Made by a program: the position numbers and the translations under genes. The notes below the pieces were generated by a model. That model was not told where the DNA came from, did not search any database, and saw only the letters and a list, made by a program, of their open reading frames with translations. Positions 48,682 to 53,815 of a stretch of DNA of 64,000 nt are shown here, piece after piece; the first letter of the stretch is position 1, and every line of letters begins with the position of its first letter. The DNA comes from Glandiceps talaboti (Eukaryota > Hemichordata > Enteropneusta > Spengelidae). The DNA is taken from positions 25,486,725 through 25,550,724 of the forward strand of contig NC_135555.1 in assembly GCF_964340395.1 (NCBI RefSeq). The letters run 5' to 3'.

Positions 48682-49696
48682 TATGAACCCAGGCCATATT
48701 CAGTGTGTGTGTGTATGATATGAACCCAGGCCATATTCAGTGTGTGTGTGTATGATATGAACCCAGGCCATATTCAGTGTGTGTGTGTGTGTGTATGATA
48801 TGAACCCAGGCCATATTCAGTGTGTGTGTGTATGATATGAACCCAGGCCATATTCAGTGTGTGCATGTATGATATGAACCCAGGCCATATTCAGTGTGTG
48901 TGTGTGTGTGTGTGTGTGTATGATATGAACCCAGGCCATATTCAGTGTGTGTGTGTGTGTGTGTGTGTATGATATGAACCCAGGCCATATTCAGTGTTTG
49001 CATATGATATGAACCCAGGCCATATTCAGTGTGTGCATGTATGATGGCAGGGTGTGTGTATCATTATTAAAGACAGTACATATATCCCGTCTTGATATGT
49101 ATGAGGCAATCTGATTGGTTGTAGTATTTACATACAGAATACCTGTTCCAAATAACATTTTAATTAATACTAGTGAATGAAACCAAGGCCTCTTGACGGT
49201 GTATCTTAGATGATGCTGTTATATCATTTGGAGCTGTTGGTTATTACTAGTGACTTTGTATACTATAGGAATTGGTTATTGAGAAAGAAGCTCGTTTGAA
49301 GGAGAGTATGAAGATGATGGGACTGTCCAACTGGATTCATTGGTTGGCTTGGTTTATCAAAAACTTTGTATTTCTGATGATTACAGGAATTCTGATCATT
49401 GTTCTTCTAAAGGTAAGGTGTCATCATTATTATAGAGAGTGTAAAAAGTATCTTTGCAGCCCCCCCCCCCCAATAATATAAACCCAAAAGCAACAAACAA
49501 ACAAACAAACACCAACAACAAAATCACAACAAACAAACAACAAAAGCAGCCATTTTTAGCACAACTGAACTGATAATGTTGGTGGCATTGTGTGGTGTAT
49601 GTCTCCATACCTATTGGTCACTTTGATTTTCTGAGCCCGTCTTTGTGAAATTATTTGTGCCATATTCAATTGGTCCTTAAAAATCTGTCATCTGAA

Positions 49697-49780
<84 letters not shown>

Positions 49781-50232
49781 CTTAAACTCAAAAGCCACTG
49801 GATTGATTGCCTTGGTGTTTGGTAGGGACATTACCTATGGTGTTTAGTTGAGAAATTGTTTAAAGGAAAATGATTGCATCATAGATGATACATTTGGTAA
49901 AAAAAATGTAATTTTTGGTCAAAAACGTTTAACTCAAAAACCATTGGGCAGATCGGCCTGAAATTTGGTGAAGATGTTGAAAGGGATGTATCCAGAAAGG
50001 ATTTTTCTTGACATGGCAATCCCATTGGAGATATACAGATAAGTGAAAATGGGACTCCAAAACTACTCGGTTGATTTCAATGAAATTTCACAGGGATGTT
50101 TCTTAGGATATACAAATCAAGAAATATTAATTACATTATGATCCCATAAGTGATATGCAAATTAGGGCTAAAAACATCAATTTTTTAGCACAACTGAACT
50201 GAGGTTCAGTAGTGCTATAGGGATCGCCCGGC

Positions 50233-50270
<38 letters not shown>

Positions 50271-53200
50271 GTGTGTGTGTATGTGTGTAAACAACTTAAA
50301 CTCAAAAACTGCTGAACCGATTGCCATGATATTTGGTGGGGCCATTACCTGGGGTGTCTACTTGGGAAATTGTTCAAATCAAAATGATCGCATCACAGAT
50401 GTGTGATTTGGGTCAAAAAATGTGATTTTTGGTCAAAAAACTTAAACTCAGAAACTACTGGGCAGATTGGTGCGAAATTTGGTGGGAATATTCTTAAGGG
50501 GATGTAAAGTAAGATTTGTCCATGACGGGATGATTCCATCAGTGATATGCAAATTAGGGCTAAAAATGTGTCTTTTTGGTTAAAAATCTATAATTCCAAA
50601 ACTACTGAGCAGATTGGGCTGAAATTTAATGGGAATGTATCTAGGGATGTATGGACAAAGAAATATTAAGCATACCATGATTCCATGAGTGATATGCAAA
50701 TTAGGTGTAAAAATGTTCATTTTTGGTCAAAAACTTAAAAAGTACTTGTCTGAAACTTGGTGAGATGTTTCTGAAAGTGTTATTCTGTAGATTTTCTTCA
50801 AAACATTTTGACAAAATTGGCCCTAGCAACCATGACCACGCCCTTAGCAACAACCAAATGGCAGCATATTTTGGTCAAATAAAAACATCATCTGGTAGGC
50901 AAGTGAGTAAACATTCAAAAAATGTATGCAAATACCCAAGCAACCATGACCACGCCCATAGCAACAGCCAAATGGTCATGTATTTCACAAAGATAACAGG
51001 GATTAATAGACAATTGAATAAACAATCAAAAAATGTATTTAAATTTGCCTAGCAACAAGACCATGCCCATAGCAACAGCCAAATAATAACGTCTATTGCA
51101 AAGTAACAACAGCAAGTGAAAGACAAAAGAATAAACATTCAAAAATGTATGCAAATGTGCCTAGAAACAAGACCACACCCATAGCAACAGCCAAATAATC
51201 ACGTATATTGCAAAGATAACAGGAATTGAAAGACAAAAGATTAACATTCAAAAAATGTATGCAAATGTGCCTAGCAACAAGACCACGCCCATAGCAACAG
51301 CCAAATGGTCACATATATTGCGAAGATAACAATGGGGACTAATAGACAATTGAATAAACATTAAAAAAATGTATGTAAATAAAGCTATCATAGTTGTTTT
51401 TTACCTATCATGCTCTGAACCCCTTCCAGCCTCCTCTGATATAAACTAGCTTATTTAGCGTTCTTAAGAACTTTGAGTGTTGTTTTGGAATTTCAAATAT
51501 TTACACTATGTTGATCACAGGGTGATTAGAATCACACAACAGATGAACCACTGTCACAGGGTGATTAGAATCACACAACAGATGAACCGCTATCACAGGG
51601 TGATTAGAATCACACAACAGATGAACCACTGTCACAGGGTGATTAGAATCACACAACAGATGAACCACTGTCACAGGGTGATTAGAATCACACAACAGAT
51701 GAACTGCTATCATCCACTTGTGTAATCTACCACATTGAAGAACAATAGATTTAGTTTGTGTTTATCTTAAGTTAGTAAACGGAAAGCTGGATTACCAGTG
51801 TCGTTAGTATTATAGCAAAGTTGCAATTTAAAAAAAAGAAGTCATATTGACTTTCTTATTAAGTGATTGTATTTTAAGAGAGAGTGACATTGTTTTCTTT
51901 GGTTTGTATCTATCAGGTTGGCAGGATATTTCAGTACAGTGATGGAGCAATCATATTGGTATTTTATGTAGTATGGATTATAGCAAGTATTGCATGGTGT
52001 TTTGCTGTTAGCGTCTTCTTCTCCAAAGGAAAGATTGCTATCATTGTAGGATGTACTTTATGGTTTCTTAACTACATGCCTTACATGTTTATTGCCAATC
52101 CTACTGTCTATAATGGTATGAGCAGGTAAAGTGAAACTTTTACTATATAGTACATGTTAATTGATTATAAAATGTAAAAATTGGTCATGTTGTTGAATTC
52201 CATCTCTGTAGTTCAATTCATCACCTATTGGTTTCTGTTTACACACTTATATGTTTATTTATTTGTTGTCATGATTTCTTTACATGTCATAACACTGGTC
52301 ATTTAAAACAAGTTCTAATTCTTATCCATACAAATCACAAGTTCACATAATGTCCCTCAAAAGCATATTATGAAATATGATGACTGAGCTTACCATCATT
52401 TTAAATAGAACAACAAATGACAATTTATTATCACTTATATTTAGATACACATAGTGCCCATATTGTTGGTAGTAGGATGACATACTCTATAAATGTGTCT
52501 TGCTTACTGATAGTGATACATAACTTTTGAATAGCAGGGATGAAGTTATTCTCTATGTAACAACACATACTAAGGAAAGTATAAAAAGTCACATTATCAA
52601 TGATAACGTATAAAGTTATATATAATAAGTATCAGATAAAAGGACAATCAACCAATTTTGTTTACAATCTTGAATGGCACCACTCACTGTTAGAATGACG
52701 TGCTATTTAATATTCTTAGAACAACAGAAGACAATTTAATATGGAAACATCTCTGTGATAGTTAAAATGCACCCACAAATGTTCTATTATTCACACTGTC
52801 ACATGTTCTTAAGTCTAATTTTATTTTTCATTTCAACAGTGGTGCTAAAGCAGCTGCGTGTTTACTTTCCAATACTTGCTTGGGGTTAGCAGCCCAGCTG
52901 TTTGCCCAGCGTGAATCTCAGACAGTAGGTGTTACATGGAAAAATATTGCAACCCCGGTATCTGTTGATGACAATTTCAGCTTTGCTGTGATGCTTGTTA
53001 TGCTTGTATTTGATGCATTTCTGTATGGACTAATAACATGGTGAGTTAATGTGTTGTGTATGGACTAATAACATGGTGAGTTAATGTGTTGTGTATGGAC
53101 TAATAACATGGTGAGTTAATGTGTTCTGTATGGACTAATAACATGGTGAGTTAATGTGTTGTGTATGGACTAATAACATGGTGAGTTAATGTGTTCTGTA

Positions 53201-53815
53201 TGGACTAATAACATGGTGAGTTAATGTGTTCTGTATGGACTAATAACATGGTGAGTTAATGTGTTCTGTATGGACTAATAACATGGTGAGTTAATGTGTT
53301 CTGTATGGACTAATAACATGGTGAGTTAATGTGTTCTGTATGGACTAATAACATGGTGAGTTAATGTGTTCTGTGTGGACTAATAACATGGTGAGTTAAT
53401 GTGTTCTGTATGGACTAATAACATGGTGAGTTAATGTGTTCTGTATGGACTAATAACATGGTGAGTTAATGTGTTCTGTATGGACTAATAACATGGTGAG
53501 TTAATGTGTTCTGTGTGGACTAATAACATGGTGAGTTAATGTGTTCTGTATGGAGTAGTAGCATGGTTAGTTATTATGGCAAGGCATACTGATTTGTAAA
53601 CCATACTGATTTGCTTGAACCATGGCAAGGCATACTGATTTGTAAACTGTACAGTGTATTCCATCAACAATTCTAAGCTTATAACTTTATTTTGTAGGTA
53701 TGTTGAGGCTGTTTTTCCAGGCAGTTATGGCGTACCAAGACCATTCTATTTCCCATTCCAGCCATCATATTGGTGTGGAACCAAAGTCAAGACCATAGGT
53801 GTTGAGATGAATCAG
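22477..53815 (+). CDS. ABCA3-like: ABC transporter subfamily A (ABCA3-like), N-terminal 500 codons in 12 exons; gene continues past the window
   Basis: ABCA proteins are full-length lipid exporters with two 6-TM halves, large extracellular loops and two ATP-binding domains. Joining 22477-22533, 25806-25879, 35942-35973, 39780-39941, 40204-40323, 41090-41243, 44300-44417, 44726-44836, 49269-49412, 51917-52125, 52840-53040 and 53698-53815 gives 1500 nt, 500 codons, with every junction GT-AG and phase-matched. The protein has an N-terminal [10 protein letters not shown] motif and TM1 (about 27-44). Extracellular domain 1 (about 45-250) has Cys pairs and N-glycosylation sequons NYT and NVT. TM2 is at about 253-275, followed by the hallmark [15 protein letters not shown] and TM3-TM6. 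Residues 465-487 contain [12 protein letters not shown] and PSYWCG, which in the family directly precede NBD1. Walker A, signature and Walker B motifs are therefore expected downstream, outside the window. Family assignment is strong; ABCA3 versus a related member is judged from the motifs only. Confidence 0.93.
22696..22970. repeat. 57-bp minisatellite, about five units
   Basis: The unit begins taggttattagtagatag and contains 'acagtgttctccccactac' and 'agagaaagcatgg'. The spacing is 57 bp (22696, 22753, 22810). The last two units are about 49 bp because an internal segment near 'gtagatag' is missing. It lies in intron 1 of the ABCA gene. Confidence 0.93.
23263..23430. repeat. 31-bp minisatellite, five units plus a partial
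   Basis: Units start with CAGTAAACAAGTCTAT at 23263, 23294, 23325, 23356 and 23387, with a decayed sixth start at 23418. Variation is confined mainly to the 'cgagttc/tgagtcc/ccagtcc' positions. Confidence 0.95.
23436..25465. repeat. 46-bp minisatellite, about 44 units
   Basis: The unit starts ctgaactagtgtatcc and contains 'accaaatatac' and 'atatatagtaataaac'. Repeat starts such as 23475 and 23521 are exactly 46 bp apart. Two sites vary in most units: tcCTacc versus tcCCacc, and acAGata versus acATata. The ATATA variant predominates at the 5' end and the AGATA variant through most of the 3' part. The array fills about 2 kb of intron 1. Confidence 0.97.
25466..25805. other. 3' end of ABCA intron 1
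   Basis: Ordinary AT-rich intron with a pyrimidine tract (ctttctttctatatttcc) before the acceptor ACCAG at 25801-25805. Nothing else is recognised. Confidence 0.6.
25806..25879 (+). CDS. ABCA3-like: ABCA exon b (residues 20-44, first transmembrane helix)
   Basis: Reads [20 protein letters not shown] then LLLAR. This is a charged/aromatic linker followed by the TM1 helix, as in ABCA3-type proteins. Acceptor CACCAG, donor CCAG/GTAATG. It ends two bases into codon 44 (phase 2). Confidence 0.93.
26345..26558 (+). mobile_element. Element family A, copy 2: left part before an insertion
   Basis: Text from 'cattcagatttgttcatgcc' through 'gccatattggaaatcag' matches 32037-32310 inside element A copy 1. 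The match resumes at 27846 after a 1,287-bp interruption, and the right-hand portion of A recurs at 29390-30080. I infer a second, heavily interrupted copy of A spanning about 26345-30080. Confidence 0.6.
26559..27845. mobile_element. 1,287-bp element with long terminal inverted repeats and TGAA target duplication
   Basis: The left end (26559 inward to about 26746) is the inverse of the right end (about 27690 to 27845). Shared blocks are AGTGTA/TACACT termini, 'gactttttg(t/c)ctgcaaatga' and 'tgattaaagatttgt(g/a)tgac'. Next come 'atttttgacaaaa(g/c)tacg' and an inner 'a(c/t)tgcgtcac-a-ccgg' block. TGAA flanks both ends (26555-26558 and 27846-27849). The related sequence at 32300-32350 lacks the insert and reads through 'gactTTAAgtaaac', an empty-site comparison. 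No transposase is seen. One open exon lies inside (26756-27000). The structure fits a cut-and-paste DNA transposon or its non-autonomous derivative. Confidence 0.85.
26756..27000 (+). CDS. Possible first exon of a P2X7-like (P2RX7 C-domain) protein within the TIR element
   Basis: From ATG 26756 the frame reads [20 protein letters not shown]. An acidic stretch follows ([20 protein letters not shown], then [11 protein letters not shown]), then VDRLNNTDW, with an excellent donor TG/GTAAGT at 27000/27001 (phase 2). Animal proteins annotated as P2X purinoceptor 7-like commonly have an acidic 'PYxYEP' segment followed by 'R-L-N-x-D-W-C-x-C-G-x-C'. The match stops at the W, where the zinc-binding Cys motif would begin on the next exon. 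I did not find that exon downstream; a candidate acceptor at about 27195 gives an unrelated reading. Resemblance is from memory. The frame is open further upstream to 26639, but that part lies in the TIR. It could be a captured gene fragment, a TE gene or a decayed gene. Confidence 0.45.
27846..27990 (+). mobile_element. Element family A, copy 2: resumption after the insertion
   Basis: Text 'gtaaacagccacttttcaaa' and 'agacattgatgg', then 'gcattgtgcaccc', matches 32327-32420 inside element A copy 1. The order and orientation are the same as the left part ending at 26558. Confidence 0.55.
28205..28400 (-). mobile_element. Family C internal tandem section, inverted fragment
   Basis: The minus strand reads 'cctagcaacaagaccacacc', 'catagcaacaacc' and 'gataacaacagggattaata'. 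This is the internal roughly 110-bp repeat of family C seen on the plus strand at 29065-29300, 38560-39170 and 50820-51330. Here it is inverted relative to those. Confidence 0.65.
28409..28780 (+). mobile_element. tRNA-derived SINE, most complete copy
   Basis: Head ggagtcatgatgggtgaatg, pol III A box TGGTTAGCGTGACCGG near 28428-28443, B box GGTTCGAGCCC at 28463-28473. The tRNA-unrelated body holds 'gtataattggggacctggta'. The 3' region has 'taaagcgctttgagcacgg' and 'gcgctatataag', and the tail is (ATT)n at 28760-28780. The conserved GCGCTTTGAGC/GCGCTATATAA tail is common in SINEs and partner LINEs of aquatic animals. It interrupts family C sequence. Confidence 0.9.
28825..28960 (+). mobile_element. 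Family C right-end fragment
   Basis: The text 'cattcagcaaatgaacacct' through 'acagttgtgcaacaacacc' and 'attggcgctatttttt' matches the right end of the fuller family C copy at about 39205-39306. Confidence 0.65.
29065..29300 (+). mobile_element. Family C internal tandem section, plus-strand fragment
   Basis: About two units of the roughly 110-bp internal repeat ('cacatatattgcgaagataac', 'gacaattgaataaacattca', 'cctagcaacaagac', 'catagcaacagccaaatga'). It forms an inverted pair with 28205-28400. Confidence 0.65.
29390..30080 (+). mobile_element. Element family A, copy 2: right part ending CAGCGGAGCT
   Basis: Matches 33764-34186 of copy 1 in order: 'ttgcctcaaaattattt', 'gtaagacactggaattattt' with 'atagccaacctcaaaa', 'aaatggtgactat', 'catatgaaaccactaaccac', 'cttctaca', then a poly-A-rich stretch and CAGCGGAGCT at 30071-30080. 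An extra segment at about 29625-29878 is absent from copy 1. Confidence 0.7.
29948..30030. repeat. 27-bp short tandem repeat, three units
   Basis: 'aaaccacttctacacgttac' repeats three times at about 26-27 bp spacing within the right part of element A copy 2. Copy 1 has a single related 'accacttctacatgtcacc', so this is a local expansion. Confidence 0.85.
30081..31747. other. Intron 2 stretch, no gene recognised
   Basis: Mostly AT-rich unique DNA. At 31240-31254 the perfect odd palindrome TCGCCACTGTGGCGA (7-bp arms, 1-base centre) is followed by a second 'gactgtggcgaatggg' at about 31300-31320. No splice-flanked coding block seen. Confidence 0.4.
31865..34186 (+). mobile_element. Element family A, copy 1 (2.3 kb, inverted AGCTCCGCTGT ends)
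   Basis: Termini AGCTCCGCTGT (31865-31875) and ACAGCGGAGCT (34176-34186) are perfect 11-bp inverses, and the element sits inside family B copy 2. The left part has 'gtcagcgaaagctgaaagcg' and 'gtgtccgtcaaac'. The middle carries an inverted-repeat module (33165-33710). The right part matches 29390-30080. There are no long open frames or a recognisable transposase, so it is probably non-autonomous. About 20 bp after the right terminus (to 34207) are absent from other family B copies and may belong to the element or to insertion-associated filler. Confidence 0.75.
33165..33710. repeat. Inverted repeat module inside element A
   Basis: CCATACGTTACAGTGGTAAC at 33234-33253 is the exact 20-bp inverse of 33621-33640. 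Weaker pairing extends outward: 'gtattaatcgcc' near 33171 with 'ggcgattaatac' near 33695, and 'cccggaag' with 'cttccggg'. The loop is about 360 bp. Element A copy 2 has no counterpart that I can see, so this may be a separate nested TIR element. Confidence 0.75.
34775..35941. other. 3' part of ABCA intron 2, no gene recognised
   Basis: AT-rich DNA with no confident feature until the acceptor tgtcttacag at 35932-35941. A short coding-like frame near 34855-34970 has a stop and no family resemblance. Confidence 0.4.
35942..35973 (+). CDS. ABCA3-like: ABCA exon c, 32-nt microexon (residues 44-55)
   Basis: The acceptor is TTCTTACAG/A and the donor TTTTT/GTAAGT. The first base completes AG-A (Arg44); then ATT CTT ATA AAG CCA GGG reads [10 protein letters not shown], and the last base is the first of codon 55. 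Incoming phase 2 and outgoing phase 1 exactly bridge exon b and exon d, which are otherwise incompatible (2 then 2 bases). An LxIKxxKF-like stretch directly after TM1 is typical of ABCA proteins. Confidence 0.8.
36459..36880. repeat. Foldback module: spaced inverted repeat plus a strong hairpin
   Basis: GTCTAGCAAATGTCAT (36459-36474) is the exact inverse of ATGACATTTGCTAGAC (36789-36804). Overlapping the latter, 36797-36826 (tgctagaccttggatgttcc then 'ttccccgata') pairs with 36854-36880 ('tatcggaagaacatccgagg' then 'tctagca'), leaving a loop of about 27 bases. It lies in intron 3. It looks like a foldback or miniature element; no coding content. Confidence 0.75.
36993..37076. repeat. 28-bp tandem repeat, three identical units
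   Basis: The unit 'aggcttgtggtacatttcat' plus 'ggtttgat' is repeated at 36993, 37021 and 37049 without mismatch, which suggests a recent expansion. Confidence 0.95.
37077..37938. other. Intron 3 stretch, nothing recognised
   Basis: AT-rich DNA between the 28-bp repeat and family C copy 3, without coding or repeat structure that I can support. Confidence 0.4.
37939..39306 (+). mobile_element. Dispersed element family C, copy 3 (near full length)
   Basis: The left end AGCACAACTG (37939-37948) has its inverse CAGTTGTGCT at 39271-39280. The similarity between copies continues to about 39306 ('ccattggcggtatttttt'). The 5' half carries repeated 'aaactcaaaaact' and 'gggcagattgg(t/g)c(g/t)gaaattt' phrases. 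The 3' half is an internal tandem of about 110-bp units, each with 'cctagcaacaagaccacacc', 'catagcaacagccaaa' and 'attgcaaagataac', at least five of them between 38560 and 39170. There is no open frame of note, so it is non-autonomous. Confidence 0.75.
39375..39459. repeat. (CA)n microsatellite
   Basis: CA run with a single ACGC interruption. Frames across it are artefacts. Confidence 0.97.
39780..39941 (+). CDS. ABCA3-like: ABCA exon d (residues 55-109, extracellular domain 1)
   Basis: Acceptor ATTTTTCAG/CT and donor TTGA/GTAAGT. The reading is [21 protein letters not shown] then [12 protein letters not shown], with CNYTSC supplying two cysteines and an N-glycosylation sequon. This is a secreted-side loop with low sequence conservation in the family, so assignment rests on phase (1 in, 1 out) and position. 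Confidence 0.88.
40204..40323 (+). CDS. ABCA3-like: ABCA exon e (residues 109-149, extracellular domain 1)
   Basis: Acceptor AACACAG/CT, donor GCTG/GTAAGT, phase 1 at both ends. Reads [41 protein letters not shown]. The 'F-S-E-E-L' block followed by an aromatic pair and G matches the part of the loop where ABCA proteins have 'GFxSEKDFEDYI'. Confidence 0.88.
40345..40700 (+). mobile_element. Degenerate tRNA-derived SINE copy
   Basis: Follows the SINE at 28409 in order: 'agagtcatg' with 'aaatggttggagtgactgg', 'tttgtttctgaatggctaaa', 'tggtaggacagaggttgc', 'ggtatgctcctctgagagtt', 'aggcacttaataaatg'. Many substitutions and a lost B-box region make it an old copy. Confidence 0.7.
41090..41243 (+). 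CDS. ABCA3-like: ABCA exon f (residues 149-200, extracellular domain 1)
   Basis: Acceptor ATGCCACAG/GT, donor AGAAGA/GTAAGT. Reads [42 protein letters not shown]. The 'A-V-V-F...L.Y.IR.' beta-strand pattern is where ABCA3-like proteins have 'AAVVFEHPF...YHLRFS'. In phase 1, out phase 2. Confidence 0.9.
41354..41426. repeat. (TG)n microsatellite
   Basis: A TG run of about 36 uninterrupted repeats in intron 6. Confidence 0.97.
41719..42035 (+). mobile_element. Family C 5' fragment (copy 4)
   Basis: Starts at 'ttttagcacaactgaactga' with 'ggttcagtagtgctatagg', then CTGTCTG repeats, 'attgccatgacatttggtgg' and 'ggcagatcagtctgaaattt'. It ends before the internal tandem section. Confidence 0.75.
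42271..42868 (+). mobile_element. TIR element family B, copy 3
   Basis: 'gacggggacttatgg' then 'ccgtccgtaggtccgtcgg', 'cttggagatgcctgg', 'caaacttggtacagg', repeated 'aactcagacatgcttgaaca', and 'catgtcccatgtccaa' blocks as in copy 2. The right terminus AGCGGGGAC is missing: similarity stops at about 42868 where CpG-rich DNA begins. Confidence 0.75.
42869..44265. other. CpG-richer segment of intron 6 with short direct repeats
   Basis: Noticeably more CpG than the surroundings, especially 42890-43090 and 43480-44230. Two related blocks (about 42900-42955 and 42963-43012) share 'acgagctc', 'aagtct' and 'tacgagtgacgt'. 'cagttcggat' occurs near 43055 and 44211, near the ends of the segment. The longest minus-strand frame (42862-43161) has no family resemblance. 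It may be an unannotated element inserted at the end of family B copy 3. Confidence 0.4.
44300..44417 (+). CDS. ABCA3-like: ABCA exon g (residues 200-239, end of extracellular domain 1)
   Basis: Acceptor ATCCATCAG/T, donor AGG/GTAAGG. Reads [21 protein letters not shown] then [19 protein letters not shown]. It matches the ABCA pattern 'GFLxxQxAVDxAI' followed by an upstream-of-TM2 strand, with a sequon NVT. Out phase 0. Confidence 0.93.
44430..44665 (+). mobile_element. Decayed family C internal repeat fragment
   Basis: Degenerate units with 'catggcaacagtcaaatg', 'gtcaagtgaataaac', 'catagcaaccatggccatgt' and 'ccatagcaac' resemble the internal repeat of family C but are much diverged. Confidence 0.45.
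44726..44836 (+). CDS. ABCA3-like: ABCA exon h (residues 240-276, TM2)
   Basis: Acceptor TTGTACAG/CAA, donor AAG/GTACGT, phase 0 at both ends. Reads [37 protein letters not shown]. The 'FPYPP...F' motif and TM2 helix are as in ABCA3. Confidence 0.94.
45138..45958. repeat. About 35-bp minisatellite in intron 8, block 1
   Basis: The unit contains 'gaacccaggccatattcagt' followed by a TG-rich spacer (gtgtgcgtgtaacat or gtgtgtgtatgat). More than 20 units are present here. The same repeat resumes at 46945-47092 and 48080-49045, so two mobile elements interrupt one array. The length of the embedded TG run varies between units. Confidence 0.95.
45967..46944. mobile_element. Element D: 978-bp TIR element inserted in the 35-bp minisatellite
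   Basis: CATGGGCATCATGG at 45967 has its inverse CCATGATGCCCATG ending at 46944. The inverted match continues through 'acaataaagctaagatt'. GGTCATG (45960-45966 and 46945-46951) flanks both ends as a 7-bp target duplication; a shared C could make it 8. The interior has CpG-rich DNA (46250-46500) and a 258-bp tandem duplication (46415-46672, 46673-46930) that includes the right TIR sequence. An open frame at 46333-46587 ([14 protein letters not shown] start) has no transposase features. Confidence 0.85.
46415..46930. repeat. 258-bp direct duplication within element D
   Basis: Two almost identical copies start at 46415 and 46673 (tgtgcagagaaggttacatg) and end with 'cacaatcttagctttattg'. Both end with TIR-like sequence, so an internal pseudo-terminus was created. 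Confidence 0.95.
46945..47092. repeat. 35-bp minisatellite in intron 8, block 2
   Basis: Four or so units with 'gaacccaggccatattcagt' and TG runs, between element D and the LINE fragment. Confidence 0.95.
47093..48075 (-). mobile_element. 5'-truncated CR1/L2-type LINE inserted in the minisatellite
   Basis: A minus-strand LINE 3' end. The reverse-transcriptase C-terminal coding part is at 47445-48066. Next come a 3' UTR with an internal duplication (two related blocks around 47190-47330 and 47330-47460) and a (TAA)n/(ATT)n tail at 47093-47120. 5' truncation is normal for target-primed insertion. Minisatellite units flank both sides. Clade is judged from the protein pattern only. Confidence 0.85.
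47445..48066 (-). pseudogene. C-terminal part of a LINE reverse transcriptase (truncated)
   Basis: Reverse transcriptases of CR1/L2-like LINEs copy their RNA into genomic nicks. The frame reads [20 protein letters not shown], then [42 protein letters not shown], and ends [14 protein letters not shown] ... YLFTNF at a TAG. These blocks (DLGV-D--L, SRLDYCN-LL-G-P, LQ-VQN-AARL, LHWLP---RI--K, LWN-LP) are the usual thumb/C-terminal signature of the group. The catalytic YADD region and endonuclease are missing, so it cannot act by itself. From Met the open part is 189 codons, but the frame extends about 17 codons further upstream to where the element is cut. No internal stop is seen, so the insertion may be fairly recent. 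Confidence 0.9.
48080..49045. repeat. 35-bp minisatellite in intron 8, block 3
   Basis: Over 25 further units of the 'gaacccaggccatattcagt' repeat. TG runs inside units grow to about 30 bp (for example near 48650-48680), a microsatellite nested within a minisatellite. Confidence 0.95.
49269..49412 (+). CDS. ABCA3-like: ABCA exon i (residues 277-324, intracellular loop and TM3)
   Basis: Acceptor ACTATAG/GAA, donor AAG/GTAAGG, phase 0. Reads [48 protein letters not shown]. EKExRLKExMxMMGL is the most diagnostic motif of ABCA proteins (the coupling helix between TM2 and TM3). Confidence 0.97.
49553..50180 (+). mobile_element. Family C 5' fragment (copy 5), abutted by copy 6
   Basis: Begins 'ttttagcacaactgaactga', then a long TG run (49699-49779), 'acttaaactcaaaagccact', 'attgccttggtgtttggtag' and 'gggcagatcggcctgaaatt'. 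At 50181 a new family C left end begins directly, so copy 6 was inserted into or next to copy 5. Confidence 0.75.
49699..49779. repeat. (TG)n microsatellite in family C copy 5
   Basis: About 40 TG repeats at the position where other family C copies carry shorter TG or CTGT runs. Confidence 0.97.
50181..51385 (+). mobile_element. Dispersed element family C, copy 6 (right end missing)
   Basis: Left end 'ttttagcacaactgaactga' with 'ggttcagtagtgctatagg', then (CTGT)n, the 'aaactcaaaaactgctgaac' block, and the internal tandem section from about 50820 with at least five units of 'ctagcaac(a/c)a(a/t)gacca(c/t)gccc' and 'atagcaacagccaaat'. The terminal CAGTTGTGCT is not present; sequence becomes unique after about 51385. 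Confidence 0.75.
51516..51710. repeat. 39-bp minisatellite, five units
   Basis: Units begin CACAGGGTGATTAGAATCAC at 51516, 51555, 51594, 51633 and 51672. Because 39 is a multiple of 3, frames stay open through it on both strands ([11 protein letters not shown] repeats); these are not genes. Variation is limited to 'ccactgt' versus 'ccgctat'. Confidence 0.97.
51917..52125 (+). CDS. ABCA3-like: ABCA exon j (residues 325-394, TM4-TM5)
   Basis: Acceptor TCTATCAG/GTT, donor AGCAG/GTAAAG, in phase 0, out phase 2. Reads [39 protein letters not shown], then [20 protein letters not shown]. The S-F-S-FFSK-K pattern after TM4 and the 'YxPYxF' end of TM5 are as in ABCA3. Confidence 0.95.
52126..52839. 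other. ABCA intron 10, nothing further recognised
   Basis: A plain AT-rich intron of 714 bp, unusual here for lacking any obvious repeat. Acceptor TTTCAACAG at 52831-52839. Confidence 0.6.
52840..53040 (+). CDS. ABCA3-like: ABCA exon k (residues 394-461, TM6 region)
   Basis: Acceptor TTCAACAG/T, donor ACATG/GTGAGT. Reads [57 protein letters not shown] then [10 protein letters not shown]. 'VDDxFxFxxVLxMLxxDxxLYGLxTWY' is strongly conserved in ABCA proteins. The first donor must be used: reading on gives TGG TGA, an immediate stop. Confidence 0.96.
53041..53565 (+). repeat. 35-bp tandem repeat that duplicates the exon k splice donor
   Basis: Units GTGAGTTAATGTGTTCTGTA plus 'tggactaataacatg' start every 35 bp from 53041. 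There are 14 good copies and a degenerate 15th (53531-53565). Each carries the last 16-20 nt of exon k (ctgtatggactaataacatg) followed by GTGAGT. The array therefore arose by tandem duplication across the exon/intron boundary. Two sites vary (gtgttGtg versus gtgttCtg; tGtatgg versus tGtgtgg). Confidence 0.97.
53698..53815 (+). CDS. ABCA3-like: ABCA exon l (residues 461-500, pre-NBD1 segment)
   Basis: Acceptor TTTTGTAG/G, donor AATCAG/GTCAGT, in phase 2, out phase 0. Reads [40 protein letters not shown]. The WYxEAVFPGxxGxPRPWYFxxxPSYWCG block is a hallmark immediately upstream of the linker to NBD1. It is the last exon I can support. Confidence 0.96.
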
